Origin: Perognathus longimembris pacificus
Taxonomy: Eukaryota; Chordata; Mammalia; Rodentia; Heteromyidae
Reading direction: 5' to 3'
Length of the DNA stretch: 64,000 bases
Assembly (NCBI RefSeq): GCF_023159225.1
Contig: NC_063168.1
Location: forward strand, 47,006,562-47,070,561
A model generated the notes under the pieces. The model was not told the origin of the DNA. It was given only the letters and a program-made list of their open reading frames with translations, and searched no databases. The position numbers and the translations under genes are program-made. Positions 20,890-31,814 of this stretch are shown piece after piece (positions within the stretch are counted from its first letter, which is position 1; each line of letters begins with the position of its first letter).

Positions 20890-21190
20890 GCACCACTGGG
20901 ATTTGAGCTGAGGATTTCAACCTTGCTAGACAGACACTTCCAGCCCTTTCACTCTAGTCAGTTTTGAGATAGGATATTGCTATTTGTCCCGGCCATTTTG
21001 GACTGAGAACTTCCTATTTATGCTTCCTACCACAGCTGGATGATAAGCACACATTTCTGCACCCAGCCTTTTCTGCTACAAAGAGGGTCTCATGAACTAT
21101 TTTACCCAGGCTTGCTGGTTGAACTGGAATCTTCCCAATCTCCACTTTCCAAGTAACCAGGATAATATGCATGAACCACTGAGCCTGGCA
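20890..21190 (-). repeat. Three-module SINE (ID-7SL-7SL as read), antisense
   Basis: Antisense ID-like piece 20895-20945 ('ctgggatttgagctgaggat'). First 7SL-like module about 20960-21065 ('gataggatattgctatttgt', end 'ctgcacccagcc'). Second 7SL-like module 21070-21188 ('agggtctcatgaactatttt', end 'gaaccactgagcctggca'). Confidence 0.65.
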
Positions 21191-21423
21191 TACTAACAAT
21201 TTCTTTGTCTCTTCCATTCTCAGGAGCAGCCAGAGGCTACGTGACAGCTCAACACACCGAAAGCAGAAGTCAACATAAGGAGCCAACTGACTTCTACTAA
21301 GCCAAACATTGTGCAGATTTGCAAAAACATAAAAGAATACCAAGCTTTTAAGACTTTCATTTTGGAAAATTAGCTATATTTCTGGAAATGTGTGTTAGCA
21401 TGTAATGGGTTTATTTATTTTAC

Positions 21424-21682
21424 TTATGTGTGTGTGTTACATGCACACTTGCACACACCAGTGCTGAACTCAGGGCCTGGGCGCTGTTCCTGAGCTTTTT
21501 TGTTCAAGGCCAGTGCTCTACCACTTGAGCCACAACTCCACTTCAGCCCTTTTGGTGGTTAATTGGAATTGGAGATAAGAGTCCCATGTACTTTCCAGTC
21601 CCCAGCTAGCTTCAAACCACAATCCTCAGATCTCAGCCTCCTAAGTACCTAGGATTACAGGCATGAGCCACAAGCGCCTGGT
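21424..21682 (-). repeat. 7SL-ID composite SINE, antisense, with TSD
   Basis: Begins with a TG-rich degenerate tail (21424-21458), then 'gctgaactcagggcctgggc', 'ccacttgagccacaactcca', 'gatctcagcctcctaagtac', 'gccacaagcgcctggtg'. Flanked by near-identical 'gggtttatttattttac' (21407-21423) and 'gggtttatttgttttat' (21683-21699). An extra 'ttggaa' duplication lies inside the spacer. Confidence 0.88.
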
Positions 21683-21699
21683 GGGTTTATTTGTTTTAT

Positions 21700-22295
21700 T
21701 AACTTCTTCATGTCTTTGTTATTAAAATATATTAATGTACATAGTCATGGCTATGCTGTGAATGTTGCCATATTCATATAATATGCACTTGGAATATATT
21801 CACTTCCCTTGTTATTCTTTCTTATTCTCTCCCCTCCCCAATTAACATTAAAATGTTTGTTTCCATTTCGATGTATAAATACTGACAAATGGAGCCCCCA
21901 AAAGCACCCTTGAGTCTTCAATAATCTTAAACTACTGACATGTAAGGAATTTAAATTCTGATCTTGATACCCAAAAGTTTGAGGACCACCAGTTGATGAG
22001 AAAGGTGTTCATGTTCATCTTGTGTTTCTGGAGAAGCTGTTGGAACTGTCTGCTGCTTTATGTCCAGTGGACTCTCTCCATCACCCAGCGTGTGCTTCAA
22101 GCTCTACCAGAGCTTCTGCCAGACCAGCCCTTACCCTCTGAGAGCCCTATCTTCTGAACTCCTTGACAGCACTAAGTCTACTGCACCCAGCATGGCGCCG
22201 TGTACCATTTGGCAACATCCACTGCACTACAGTCCATGGTTACACAATCTCTGCCATTATTCAGCTGTCTCCCTGGGGATGTCATGCTTCCACAG
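21700..22295. other. Unassigned stretch, AT-rich then GC-moderate
   Basis: The first part (to about 22000) is AT-rich with no recognised family. From 22060 an open frame of 134 codons runs on the plus strand, crosses into a MIR and has no recognisable domain. Confidence 0.35.
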
Positions 22296-22450
22296 GCAAC
22301 TCTGCAGCCTGAGTACAGAGTCTGAATCCCATTCTGCCTCTTGGCTAAGGGACTTATTTACTTCAGGCAAGTTACACAGCCTCAGTTTCTTTGTTTCTAA
22401 AAGGCAGAGTGTACAGATTTCCTGTGCAACCCACACTATTACCTGCTTTT
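22296..22450 (+). repeat. MIR SINE
   Basis: 'gagtctgaatcccattctgc', 'cttcaggcaagttacacagc', 'ctcagtttctttgtttctaa' follow the sense MIR core order. Confidence 0.7.
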
Positions 22451-22734
22451 TCAATACCACCTAGCTCAGGGTTGTTCTAGAAACTGTGACAATCCTGAGC
22501 ACCAAGAGGCATCAAGAAGGTTTAGTCTTCTTCCCAATGGCCCAGCCAGGACAGATAGGATTATTGCAACTCACCTGCCTGAAGGACCAAGTGATGAATG
22601 AAAGACATATGAGCCATTACAGCCAGTCTGGGTCTCACAAGAAGTGGCAGTGCCATTCCAGTGGGACATTTAGAAAGGAGTGTGGGCAAAGAGGTCTACT
22701 GGTTTTCAGTGACCAGGAATTATGTATGCTAATT

Positions 22735-22850
22735 GACAGGTTATGTAGCTCCATGTCAAAGTGTTTGGTCAGCATGTACAAGGTCCTGAGTTTGATCTTC
22801 AGCATTGCCAATAATCACTACTATTATTTAAAAGGAAAAAAAAAAAGGAG
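22735..22850 (+). repeat. ID-like SINE
   Basis: 'gttatgtagctccatgtcaa', 'gtttggtcagcatgtacaag' and 'gtcctgagtttgatcttcag' form a diverged ID unit followed by an A-rich tail (22825-22850). Confidence 0.6.
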
Positions 22851-22854
22851 AGAA

Positions 22855-23085
22855 AGGCCGTGTACTGGTGATTGATGCCTATCATCTTAGCCACTCAGGA
22901 GGCTGATATCTGAGGATAATGGTTTGATGCCAGCCCAGCAGTAAAGTCCATGAGACTCTTATGTCCAATTAACCAGTCAAAAGCTGGAAGTAGAGTTCAA
23001 GTGGTAGAATGTTGGCCTTGAGCAAAAAGCTAAGGGACAGCACTCACGCTCTGAGTTCAAGACCTAGTACTAACATAAAGAAGGA
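22855..23085 (+). repeat. 7SL-ID composite SINE
   Basis: 'gtgtactggtgattgatgcc', 'gatatctgaggataatggtt', 'cttatgtccaattaaccagt', 'ggccttgagcaaaaagctaa' and 'gctctgagttcaagacctag'. Full-length; its A-rich tail has given rise to the following microsatellites. Confidence 0.9.
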
Positions 23086-23089
23086 AAGG

Positions 23090-23226
23090 CAGGAGAGGGG
23101 AGAGGAGGGGAGGGGAGGGGAGGGGAGGGGAGGGGAGGGGAGGGGAGGGGAGATGAGGAAGGAAGGAAGGAAGGAAGGAAGGAAGGAAGGAAGGAAGGAA
23201 GGAAGGAAGGAAGGAAGGAAGGAAGG
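23090..23226. repeat. (GGGGA)n then (GGAA)n microsatellite
   Basis: A GGGGA pentanucleotide array (about 23093-23151) changes into a GGAA tetranucleotide array (23157-23226). Both are purine-only and continue the SINE tail. Likely to form triplex or other non-B structure. Confidence 0.96.
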
Positions 23227-23229
23227 ATA

Positions 23230-26200
23230 GATCTTGGCATTTAACATACAGGAGCATACCTAAGACTTCATCTATTCAAATGCCATGTGTTTGAATCTCA
23301 GACATGAACTTTACTCTTACTCATGAACAAGCCTTCAGCATTGCTTCCCAAGTCATTCCCCAGAACGTGAGGAAATCCTCAACTCCCTAAGGGAAAGACA
23401 GTTTCTTCCCTGACAACACTGAAAGGACAGCGTGGTATGGCATGCCTATGCCCTTGAACTCCCTGGCTTCATCTCAAGTCCCCAGAAGGGTGGGGAAATG
23501 ACTGCTGCCACCCTGGGGCCTTGTTCCCCTGGCAGAGAGCACCTTGCTACAGTCTGGCCTGCTGGCTCTGTGTCTGTCTTTCCCTCCTGGCAAGCAGCCC
23601 ACAGATCCACCAGAGAAGACAGGAAGCAGCCCAAGGAACACTATTTCTGTGTAGATTTGGATCCCACTGCCTGGGACTAGAATCCTATGGGACAAGACTC
23701 CATCAATCAACCCCCATGTGACCTCACTACAGACAACCTGGGTATTCTCGCTGTTTTCTGGGAGTGGAAGAAGGGCTTGATGTTGCTCTGTTCAGTTTGC
23801 AAACTGAACAGTATAAAACAGTATAAAACTCCATACTCTATATTACACACATTTCAGGTGGATGCAGCCTGAGATAAATATTAGCTAAAACCCTGGTTCT
23901 GCCTTTCAAATGTGACCACCATCTACCCATCCATGACTTGGTACCTATTTGCTAAGTGTCCACTGCCCACTATATTTTCCCCTTGAGAAAGAAGGAACCC
24001 CAACAGTCCCTCAATGGTGCCCAGAACACCTTAAGGATATAGGCTAATGAGATGGCAGTACTTGGGCCTTTACTGATATTCTTATTCAGAAAAAGTATCT
24101 AAATAAGACACATAATTTCCCCTCTGAGAATAAAACTGTGAGCCTCATAATAATGAATCAGTGCAGAGATAAGCAAAATCAATCACTTTATACTAGTCTA
24201 AAATCAGATCAAACACCTTAACATTATCTCAAAGATGTCAGAGACTTGGATGGGACTGGGCGGCATAGGGGGGAGGGGAGGTACAGAGGATGAAGAAAGA
24301 AAGACTAAGAAGAGGAATTCTCAAGCAAAAGACAACAGTGCCCAAGCTAGCACTGCCCACATATGAGGGTGGGAATGGACACCTCAGGCCTTCTCAACCT
24401 GTTGCTAATAAACCAGGTATCATCAAATGCAAGCTTAAGAGAAGCCCCATGGTTTTCATAAATTTGGCCAACACTGAATATCAACTCTCGAGGAAATTTG
24501 TAAACTGCAACACCATGTTAAAGGCTCTGATACATTCTGAAATAAAGAACTCTGTTAAACTATGAATGGTTTCTAACTCTTTTTACCCACACACTTCTTC
24601 CTTTATAGGAGAGCCCCAGACTGGCATATCTTGAACTCCACAGAAGCACTGAATCTTCTTCCTATTCAGTGTTAGAGTTGGGTTTTCTGCAGAGAGCCTG
24701 TCCCCAGAGTTACAGGTAAAGCAAACAGACTCGAGAAACAGTTAGCCCAGCACACACGTCTCCTTGTGACTTAAACTGACATACTGACTTAACCAACATC
24801 TGCCAGCACTTGGTTACCACTGGCTGTCCATAAATGATGGGTGCCCCTCACATGCCAACATAGTGATTCTGAACTGAGAGTCATTTTGTCTTGAGGGGAA
24901 AGGGGAATGAGGTAATATCTGGAGATTTCTTCATTGTCACAACTAGGAGGAAAGTATACTGTCATCTAGAAAGCAGAGGTCAGGAGTGTTTGTTCAACAA
25001 TGCACAGGACAGACACAAACAGAGCTACCTAGCTAATATCAATGGTGCTAAAGTTGGGAGCCTGACAAGCCCATGATTTGCCTCTGTAAGGATGAAAATG
25101 TTGGTAAAGTCAGTCACCAGAATACTGAATGCCACCCTAAAAGAATTCTTACCAACCAGATGTGGTGTGGGCCTCTCCAAGGGACCCATCTCTTTGTTTC
25201 CTTTAACATCTACAAGAGATGCTACCTAGGGCTGGGGTACCAATGTCCATCATCCAAAGAATAAGGCCAGCATACTGGAGCAGAATCCTTGTAACGACCA
25301 CCTGAGGACATTCCCTCTTATTTGCCCCCCACCCATGACCAGCTTCATGAAGTAGCAAGGCAAGAGGCACCTGGGTCCCTTGGCTTTCTCCTTTCCCTGA
25401 GAGCCCCAGCATAGAGGCAGAAGCCAGTGAAGTCCTCCTACATAAGCCATGTCTGTAGATCAAATGTCTTCATCATTACAGATACAAATTGTGAGAAAAG
25501 ATATCCCAGGATCCCCTTCCCACCATCAAGACAGGTTACAGAACCAGAACCTGGCCAGAAGGGACATGTGATATCCCATGGGACCCGTGACATGCACAAA
25601 ACATGCGATATCCTCCAGGAGGGCACCCAAGGCAGGTTTCCGTAAGGAAGTAAAACTCTCCAAAGTATGCATCTCTGTCTAGGCACATGTGCTCAGATGT
25701 AGAAATGGGGCGGGGGATGATTGATGGGGTTGGTAACTGGCCATCCTGTGGGGGCTCCAGCCAGGACAGTGGGTTGGGGATCTGCTGAGGAGCATTCAAT
25801 GGGGCCCTGCTCCCAGTGGGGGCAGAGGGAAAGTGGTGTGGACACTGTTGCTGCCACCTTGGCCTCTGCCTAGGACATTGCTGGTTTCACATCTGCCAAG
25901 ACAGCATGGCTGACTTCCCTGACACACAAGGCTCAGGCTAGGTGAACTTCCAAGAGGTTGAAGTATAACAAAGGTCATCCTGTGACTGAATGACAGAAAC
26001 TAGCCCCTAAAACAATGGTGCTTCTTTGCCAAAAGAGTGGCCCCTCAGTCTCCTTGGGAAAATGAGTTTGCAGAAGGTGCTGTGTTATTTTCCAGGAGGG
26101 TGTGAGATGGGGTCTCCTCAGCCTGGAGGCTGCAGCCCTTCCCCGTGGTGCTGCCCAGCTGTGAGCAAGGACGCTGGCTCAGCTCGCAGAGGCTTTGGAG

Positions 26201-26395
26201 ATGTTGAGCTTCTGCCAGACCTGCCACCAGCCTTTTCATCTTGGCCTTCAATAAGCAGGACAAGAATTCAGAAAAATGCATTTCAGAGCCAAGGCTGACG
26301 AGGACAAGGAAACAGAGAGCACATGAAACTACTTCCTTGCACATTTAGTACAGTTAGCAATTTGACAATTTAGCAAGTTGTAGGATTTATATAAA
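23230..26395. other. 3.2-kb repeat-poor unassigned block
   Basis: No SINE, LINE or LTR that I can recognise. Open frames of 60-100 codons lie on both strands (for example 24290-24565 +, 25438-25686 -, 26045-26344 -) and none is recognisable. Contains a perfect 24-bp palindrome at 23788-23811. The repeat depletion is notable against neighbouring density but does not identify a function. Confidence 0.45.
23788..23811. other. Perfect 24-bp palindrome next to TATAAAA motifs
   Basis: The left half ctgttcagtttg is followed directly by its exact reverse complement caaactgaacag, with no spacer. From 23808 the motif 'cagtataaaa' occurs twice in tandem, giving two TATAAAA elements. It could be a dimeric protein-binding site or chance. 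No transcript is identifiable. Confidence 0.6.
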
Positions 26396-26400
26396 ATATC

Positions 26401-26482
26401 TAGGGCTGGAAGGGGTGAGCAGTGTGAAACTCAAGTGGCAGGCCCTCAGTTCAAACCCCAGTACTGTACCCCACAAAAGAAA
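26401..26482 (+). repeat. ID-like SINE
   Basis: 'gggctggaaggggtgagcag', 'gtgaaactcaagtggcag' and 'tcagttcaaaccccagtact' followed by 'acaaaagaaaaa'. A shortened ID-like unit with its centre deleted. Confidence 0.65.
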
Positions 26483-26734
26483 AATCTTCAAGCAAGTGTG
26501 TTCTTAAGACTTCAAAGCTGAGCCCTAAAATCAACAGCACGAAGCATCTGAGACCTGTGGAAGGTTTCTTAGAGGCCCAGCTGCTCCTGCTGGGCTGATT
26601 GTCCTTCCAGGATCCTGGCCATCGATGGCAGAGGGGACTGGACAGGAAATGGACTCCTCTTCATAAGGAAAACTCTTCAGCTTGTTAGTTTTGATAGTGT
26701 ATAAGATTACTTTCCATTATCAAAATCTAATCTT

Positions 26735-27035
26735 CTTCATGGCACCATGGGGTTTGAATTCAGGAGCTCACACTTGCTAGGCAGGTGCTCTACCCCTTGA
26801 ACCATACCTTCAGTCCTTTTTGCTTTACCTAGTTTTCAGATAGGGTCTAGAAGCACCTAGATAGGGTCTAGTGCTTAGATGGGCCTCTGAACATGAACCT
26901 ACCTATGTTTGTCTCTATGTAGCTGGAATCATGGGCAAGCACCATCGTTTCTGCTCAGGTAAAAAAAGATCCTCCTATCTCTGCCTCCTAAGTAGCTGAA
27001 ATTACAGATATGAGCCTGCAGCTCCAAACTCAGTC
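26735..27035 (-). repeat. Three-module SINE, antisense
   Basis: The ID-like part at 26745-26815 has 'tttgaattcaggagctcaca', 'ctaggcaggtgctctacccc' and 'ttgaaccataccttcagtcc'. 7SL-like sequence follows in two parts, ending 'gtagctgaaattacagatat'. A short internal duplication of 'agatagggtctag' occurs at about 26839-26872. Confidence 0.6.
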
Positions 27036-27940
27036 CCAAATCTCAACATTATTGAGATTAATTTGAAGCAAGTTCTTCAAGATAATGGTCACCTTGAAAT
27101 GTTTACAAAATATATATGAGAAAGAAATAAAATGTTGAAAGCATTTTCTTAAGCAGACAAAGATAGCTAATAAATGCAGAGGTTGATGACCAAGTTATCA
27201 ACTGAGATCATTATAACACAGTTGGTATCTAACTGGCATTCCTTCCCTCAGGTCTGGTTCCTTTCTGTTTAAGGTGTCAGACACAGCATGTGATGCTCAA
27301 CCTCCACAAGCTGAGGACAGTCGTATGGCATCAGCCTTTTGAAATCAGGAAAGCAACCCTTCCCAAGGCTTTCATGCTGCCTCGGCCCCTATTCAACAGG
27401 AGTCACCAATACGAGACAAGTAAAGAAAAAGAGATAGGAAAAGGAAGGACTTGCAGGTTTCAAAGGTCGCCTTAGAAATTGTTTGGTTTAACAAGTAGAA
27501 CTCAGCTGAGAAAGTGGTCCAGCCCTGAAAGCAGAGACCTTTGGGCCTCAGGCAGAAGGAAATGGTCAAGGTGCTTTAGGATGAGAGGTGCCCAAAGAGA
27601 GGGAGCAGAAAGGGGAGAAAAAGTACAAGAGCATCCCTTGGGGACTTGAGTTTACTTTTAGCTTATACTTCCCCACCTTTCCCTAGACATCAGACCCCAC
27701 CAAAAACACCTTGCCTTAAAGGAAGAAGAAGAGACAGCTAACCAAGTCACCCAAGAAAGGTAGCTAGTGTGGTGAGCAGAGGTGGCAAATAGCAAGAAAA
27801 ACTGAATGACAGGAGACAGAGGAGGGGGAAAAAGATGCTAACAGCTGCGCTGGGGCAAGACATGATGACATGACAAGATAACATGTGCTACCAGGGCCCA
27901 GGAAGGGGACTTGACTCAGCACAGGAAGTAAAGTAGCAAA
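27036..27940. other. Unassigned stretch
   Basis: AT-moderate and purine-rich from 27540 to 27850. The only open frame of note (27290-27475, 61 codons) is unrecognised. Confidence 0.4.
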
Positions 27941-28020
27941 CTACATTCATTAAGACCTAGACTTAAACATTGGCTCTGCCACTGAGAAGCTGAGTGGCCT
28001 TGAGCGAGGCAGCTGATCTC
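27941..28020 (+). repeat. MIR fragment
   Basis: 'agacttaaacattggctctg', 'ccactgagaagctgagtggc', 'cttgagcgaggcagctgatc' is the MIR core (compare 'gccacttactagctgtgtga'). Confidence 0.6.
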
Positions 28021-28287
28021 CAAGATGCCTGCTCTGTCAGGAGACAACATGGCTTCTGAAGGCCTTGAGGCCTGAGGGGTACAGGAGGGCAAAGCATCTG
28101 GGCATACACCCATGCATAGTCCTCTCACAACCCGCTTCTTTTCATCCCTCATCATGCAGACTTTACTGCTGAAACAGATTCCGCTCTTGAGAATATATTA
28201 GCCTTCCTATGAAGACAGTAGACTGACACAGCGGGAAAAACCAAATGAGAAACCAATTATTCAACAGAGATGAGCAGGAGTCTCCTG

Positions 28288-28850
28288 CTTCTCAGAAGTT
28301 CACACCTGTAATCCCTGCTACTCGCGTGACTGAGATCAGAAGATGACAGTCCAAAGCCAGCCTGGGAAGAAAAGTCTGTGAAGTGATTTTTAACTAACAA
28401 AAACCAGAAGCAGAGCTGTGGCTCAAGTGGTAAAATACCGGCCATACCCAGGCTTTAGGCCTTTCTGCTTTTCCCTTTCCTGGTTTGCCAGGCTCTTTAA
28501 TATAGAGGGTCTCATTTATTCTGGATCCTGTCTTCAAATGAAGAGCCATTTGGGCTTGCACTAAGACCTCCACTGTAGGGGATATTCTCACCCTGAGTTT
28601 TCCTGCTGCGGTATCCCCTGTGAGCACTGGCTGGCTCTCTCTGTGGGCTGATGCCCCTCCAATAACACAGGAAAACTCATAGCCCTGCAGCTAAGAGGAC
28701 AGAATGAGTCCACAGCTATCCATTACCACCAGGCACTGCCCGGCTATGTAGGGCACAGGAACATGCACATTATGAGCAAATGAGCAAAGAAACAAACAAA
28801 CATACACACACACACACACAGAGAAAAGGAAAGGCCCTGAGCTCAAAAGA
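28288..28850 (+). repeat. 7SL-ID SINE split by a 330-bp insertion
   Basis: The left part (28288-28443) runs from the 7SL half to 'gctcaagtggtaaaataccg'. The SINE resumes at about 28773 with 'tgagcaaa', which is the expected next SINE sequence, and ends with 'aaggccctgagctcaa' (28831-28846). Copy 1 of the local duplication lies between. A CA microsatellite (28802-28820) has expanded within the resumed part. Confidence 0.72.
28444..28777 (+). repeat. Local duplication, copy 1 (inside a SINE)
   Basis: Aligns without gaps to 30800-31133, offset 2,356 bp. I count seven mismatches over 28445-28777 (positions 28450, 28504, 28505, 28650, 28741, 28761, 28774), about 98% identity. It is not a repeat family I recognise. 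Its position inside a SINE indicates this copy is the derived one. A minus-strand frame shared by both copies is unrecognised. Confidence 0.9.
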
Positions 28851-28925
28851 GGAGGAAGGAGAGGAAGGGTAGAGAGAGGAGGAGGAGGGGGAGGGGGAGG
28901 GAGAGAAGACAGCTGCGGCGGCAGC
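28850..28925. repeat. GA-rich low-complexity tract
   Basis: Purine-rich GGA/GAGG variants followed by 'gcggcggcagcagc'. A single-strand purine bias, not coding. Confidence 0.85.
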
Positions 28926-29315
28926 AGCTATATGACGACTAAGAACAGCAGACAGTTGAAAGCAGGAGAAAAGGAATTCCAAGAGGAGGCCCACATAGTC
29001 AGAGAGAGAAGCCAAATGTATCTTTAAGGTCTGAGTCCCCTGAGGAACTGTTGCAGGTTCTCAGTTACATTACTTAGGATTCATACAATCACCCTCCAGG
29101 AGTGGCCAAGGGTCAGAAGGGAAGGAGACAGGAAGCTCCCTCCCACCACGAGCTCAGAGCTGGCGGAGGTGACAAAAAAATGAGTACACATGAAGACAAT
29201 CCAAGATAAAAGACACCCAAGGATAGACCAGTGCATCTTTTGGGAGGCTCTCCACGAAGCCACCCTCACAGCTCCACATACACAACTGCACCCAGGCAGC
29301 ACACAAGAATATTCA
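28926..29315. other. Unassigned stretch
   Basis: No repeat or recognised frame. Short open frames of 73-81 codons on the minus strand include the GA tract and are not credible genes. Confidence 0.35.
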
Positions 29316-29317
29316 CT

Positions 29318-29356
29318 AAAAGCCGGGGATATGGCTCAGTGGTAAAGGCTGAGTTG
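29318..29356 (+). repeat. ID-like SINE head fragment
   Basis: 'agccggggatatggctcagt' followed by 'ggtaaaggctgag' matches the A-box end of an ID element. The B-box end is not recognisable. Confidence 0.5.
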
Positions 29357-29879
29357 CTCACCTGGTCACCTTGTGCAGGGAATAATTCCAGCCTCGGGAG
29401 GACCACACAGAGGCTGGAAATCTGGTGACCAAAAGGTAAGGTGGCTTCTTGTTTGCCACTCACCAGGACTCCCACACCACAGGGCTGACGTTGCCCAACG
29501 CACATACCTGAGACTTACACTCTCCAGTTTACCTTGTGGTGAAGGACATAGAAATTGGACTCAGAGCACCAAAGAAATTCTAGGACAGGCTTTAACAGTT
29601 TCAAGTCTCATTGTCTTCCAAGTCCAACAGACACCCCACGTCTAACCTTGACCTCCCTACACTGTCCTGTGCACCTCCCTCCCCCCAGCAATACATGTAC
29701 TTTAAGGACAGCACTTCTTTAACAGGGTTGGTAACACTGCTATTGCAGGAAAGCCTTTCAGTAAGCCACAGCAAAGTAGGGGGAGAGGGGAGGACAACAG
29801 AAAGGTAGACAGAAAGACAGACATCATTGTAAGTTTTCATAAAGTAGACAGTACCAAGTTCTTCTCCACCTCGAGGACA
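29357..29879. other. Unassigned stretch
   Basis: Short frames on both strands (up to 94 codons) not recognised. A microsatellite-like 'agacagaaagacagacat' motif lies near 29805. Confidence 0.35.
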
Positions 29880-30140
29880 TGGCACATGCAGTTTCCTCTG
29901 CCAGGAACCCCTCCCATGCCCACTCCCTGTCTCTCTATGTCTTGGCTTAGTTGTCTCTTCTAGAGTCCCTCCTTGGCCGCATCTACCCCATTGACCTTCA
30001 TCTTAGCCCCTCAGTTTCCCTCAGAGCCTCCTTGTCTGCTGGCTCATTTCACCCAACTCATCCTACTGGACAGGGATCAGCCCACCACTACCCAGCATAG
30101 TTTGGGACATGTAGGCTTTCAATAAGTACATATTCCATCA
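29880..30140 (+). repeat. L2 LINE 3' region
   Basis: 'tttcctctgccaggaacccc' (compare the L2 'ctctgcctggaatgctc'), 'cctcagtttccctcagagcc' and 'gctttcaataagtacatatt' follow the L2 3' order. Diverged. Confidence 0.6.
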
Positions 30141-30345
30141 TCGAAAAAAATATTCCATTTATTCCTGACACAATTATGCTTGTACATTAGTCTTCAAATT
30201 CTTATACTAGGTAAAATTAGAACACAGCTCTAGGTCATCCCTGTTCTCTTTTTTCAGAGTGAAGGTGACAGGAAACAGGCAATTTGCTCATTCAAGAAAT
30301 GTAAATGGTGCAAACTAATGTTCCAATTGCATTTGAAGAAATGCA

Positions 30346-30603
30346 ATGTCCGACACCAATAGCTCACATATGTCATCCTAGCTACTCAGGAGGCTCAGAT
30401 CTGAGGATCAAGGTTCAAAACCAACCTGGGCAGAAAAGTCCTTGAGATTTTTATCTCCAATTAACCACCAAAGAGCCAAAAGGGGAGGTATGGCTCAATT
30501 AGTAGTGTATAAGTCTTGAGTGAAAAAGCTCAGGGACAGCACCCAGTCCCTGAGTTTAAGCCCTAGTACTGGTGAAAAAGGAAAAGAAAAAAGAAAGAAG
30601 AGC
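30346..30603 (+). repeat. 7SL-ID composite SINE
   Basis: 'tcctagctactcaggaggct', 'gatctgaggatcaaggttca', 'tttatctccaattaaccacc', 'aaaaagctcagggacagcac', 'ccctgagtttaagccctagt' and an A-rich tail. Full-length. Confidence 0.92.
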
Positions 30604-30799
30604 AGAAGTTGTAAACCAATGGTCAAAAATCCATAAATACTAATAAAGATTACTTTGGGGTCTCTGTGTTCAACCACAGACCTACTTCTGGAACAGATGT
30701 CTATAAATGGAATGTCCACAAACCTGAATCTATTTCCAGAAAAGCTGCCTTTTCAGTGGTGTTTTATCTTCCTTTCTCATTTGGCATCTGAAGACACTT

Positions 30800-31133
30800 G
30801 TACCCTGGCTTTAGGCCTTTCTGCTTTTCCCTTTCCTGGTTTGCCAGGCTCTTTAATATCCAGGGTCTCATTTATTCTGGATCCTGTCTTCAAATGAAGA
30901 GCCATTTGGGCTTGCACTAAGACCTCCACTGTAGGGGATATTCTCACCCTGAGTTTTCCTGCTGCGGTATCCCCTGTGAGCACTGGCTGGCTCTCTCTGT
31001 GGGCCGATGCCCCTCCAATAACACAGGAAAACTCATAGCCCTGCAGCTAAGAGGACAGAATGAGTCCACAGCTATCCATTACCACCAGGCACTGCCTGGC
31101 TATGTAGGGCACAGGAGCATGCACATTATTAGC
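30800..31133 (+). repeat. Local duplication, copy 2 (likely source)
   Basis: Partner of 28444-28777. Flanking sequence on both sides is unrelated to that of copy 1, and this copy is not inside a recognised repeat, so it is probably the template. Unit content is unassigned. A minus-strand frame spanning most of it (30777-30983) is open in both copies but resembles no known protein. Confidence 0.88.
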
Positions 31134-31224
31134 CACCCTCAGACTTGTGCTCTCCTGTGGCTGCTCCCATCTGCTAAGTCCCAGGGCAGGATCTACAGAA
31201 ACAGTGACACCTTCCAAGTGTCTG

Positions 31225-31655
31225 GAGCAATGAGGTTTAAACTAGGGCCCTGGGCGTGTTAAGCAGGTGCTTTGCCACTCAAGCTATTCCGCCAGCCCTT
31301 TGTGCATTAGTTATTCCTGAAATAGGGTTCAGCGATATGCCACAGCTGGACTGGACTGTGAGCCTCCTGCTGGTGCTTCCTAGCATCCCTGGGAATGATG
31401 GCTGTATGCTAACATACCCAGTCACTGTTTGAGATGGAGTCTCACAAACTTTTTTCATTATTTTTCTCCCTGGGCTGGCCTCAAACTGCAATCACATGCT
31501 CTCCACGGCTGGATCCACAACTCTCAGCTCTATTTGACAGAGGCTCTCACTAACTCTGCCTAAACTGACCTAAAACTTGAGGTCCTCTTACTCCCATCTC
31601 CCTAGTGGCTGGGATTGCAAGTATGTACCATCATGCCTGGTCTCCAAACTCATTC
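31225..31655 (-). repeat. Multi-module SINE (ID plus 7SL units), antisense
   Basis: ID-like end 31225-31300 ('gttaagcaggtgctttgcca', 'ttccgccagccc'). Three 7SL-like stretches follow: ending near 31420 ('aacatacccagtcactg'), about 31430-31510 ('gagatggagtctcacaaact'), and ending at about 31645 ('gtggctgggattgcaag', 'catcatgcctggtct'). Confidence 0.6.
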
Positions 31656-31814
31656 TCTTTTATTTATTTGTTTATTTTTTCCCAAACTCATTCTTAAATG
31701 TGAATCCACTTTACCTTCCCAAGACTCTTGTGGGGTGGGAAACTTTAGATCACTTCCAAATAGGGAAACTGAGGCAAGAGGAGAGATACTATTTTTAGGA
31801 AGAAGAGTTCTAAC

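Noticed and set aside
29318..29356. A possible tRNA gene (A-box-like 'tggctcagtggt')
   Set aside because: Only the A-box end is present, with no B box or foldable cloverleaf; it is an ID-type SINE fragment.
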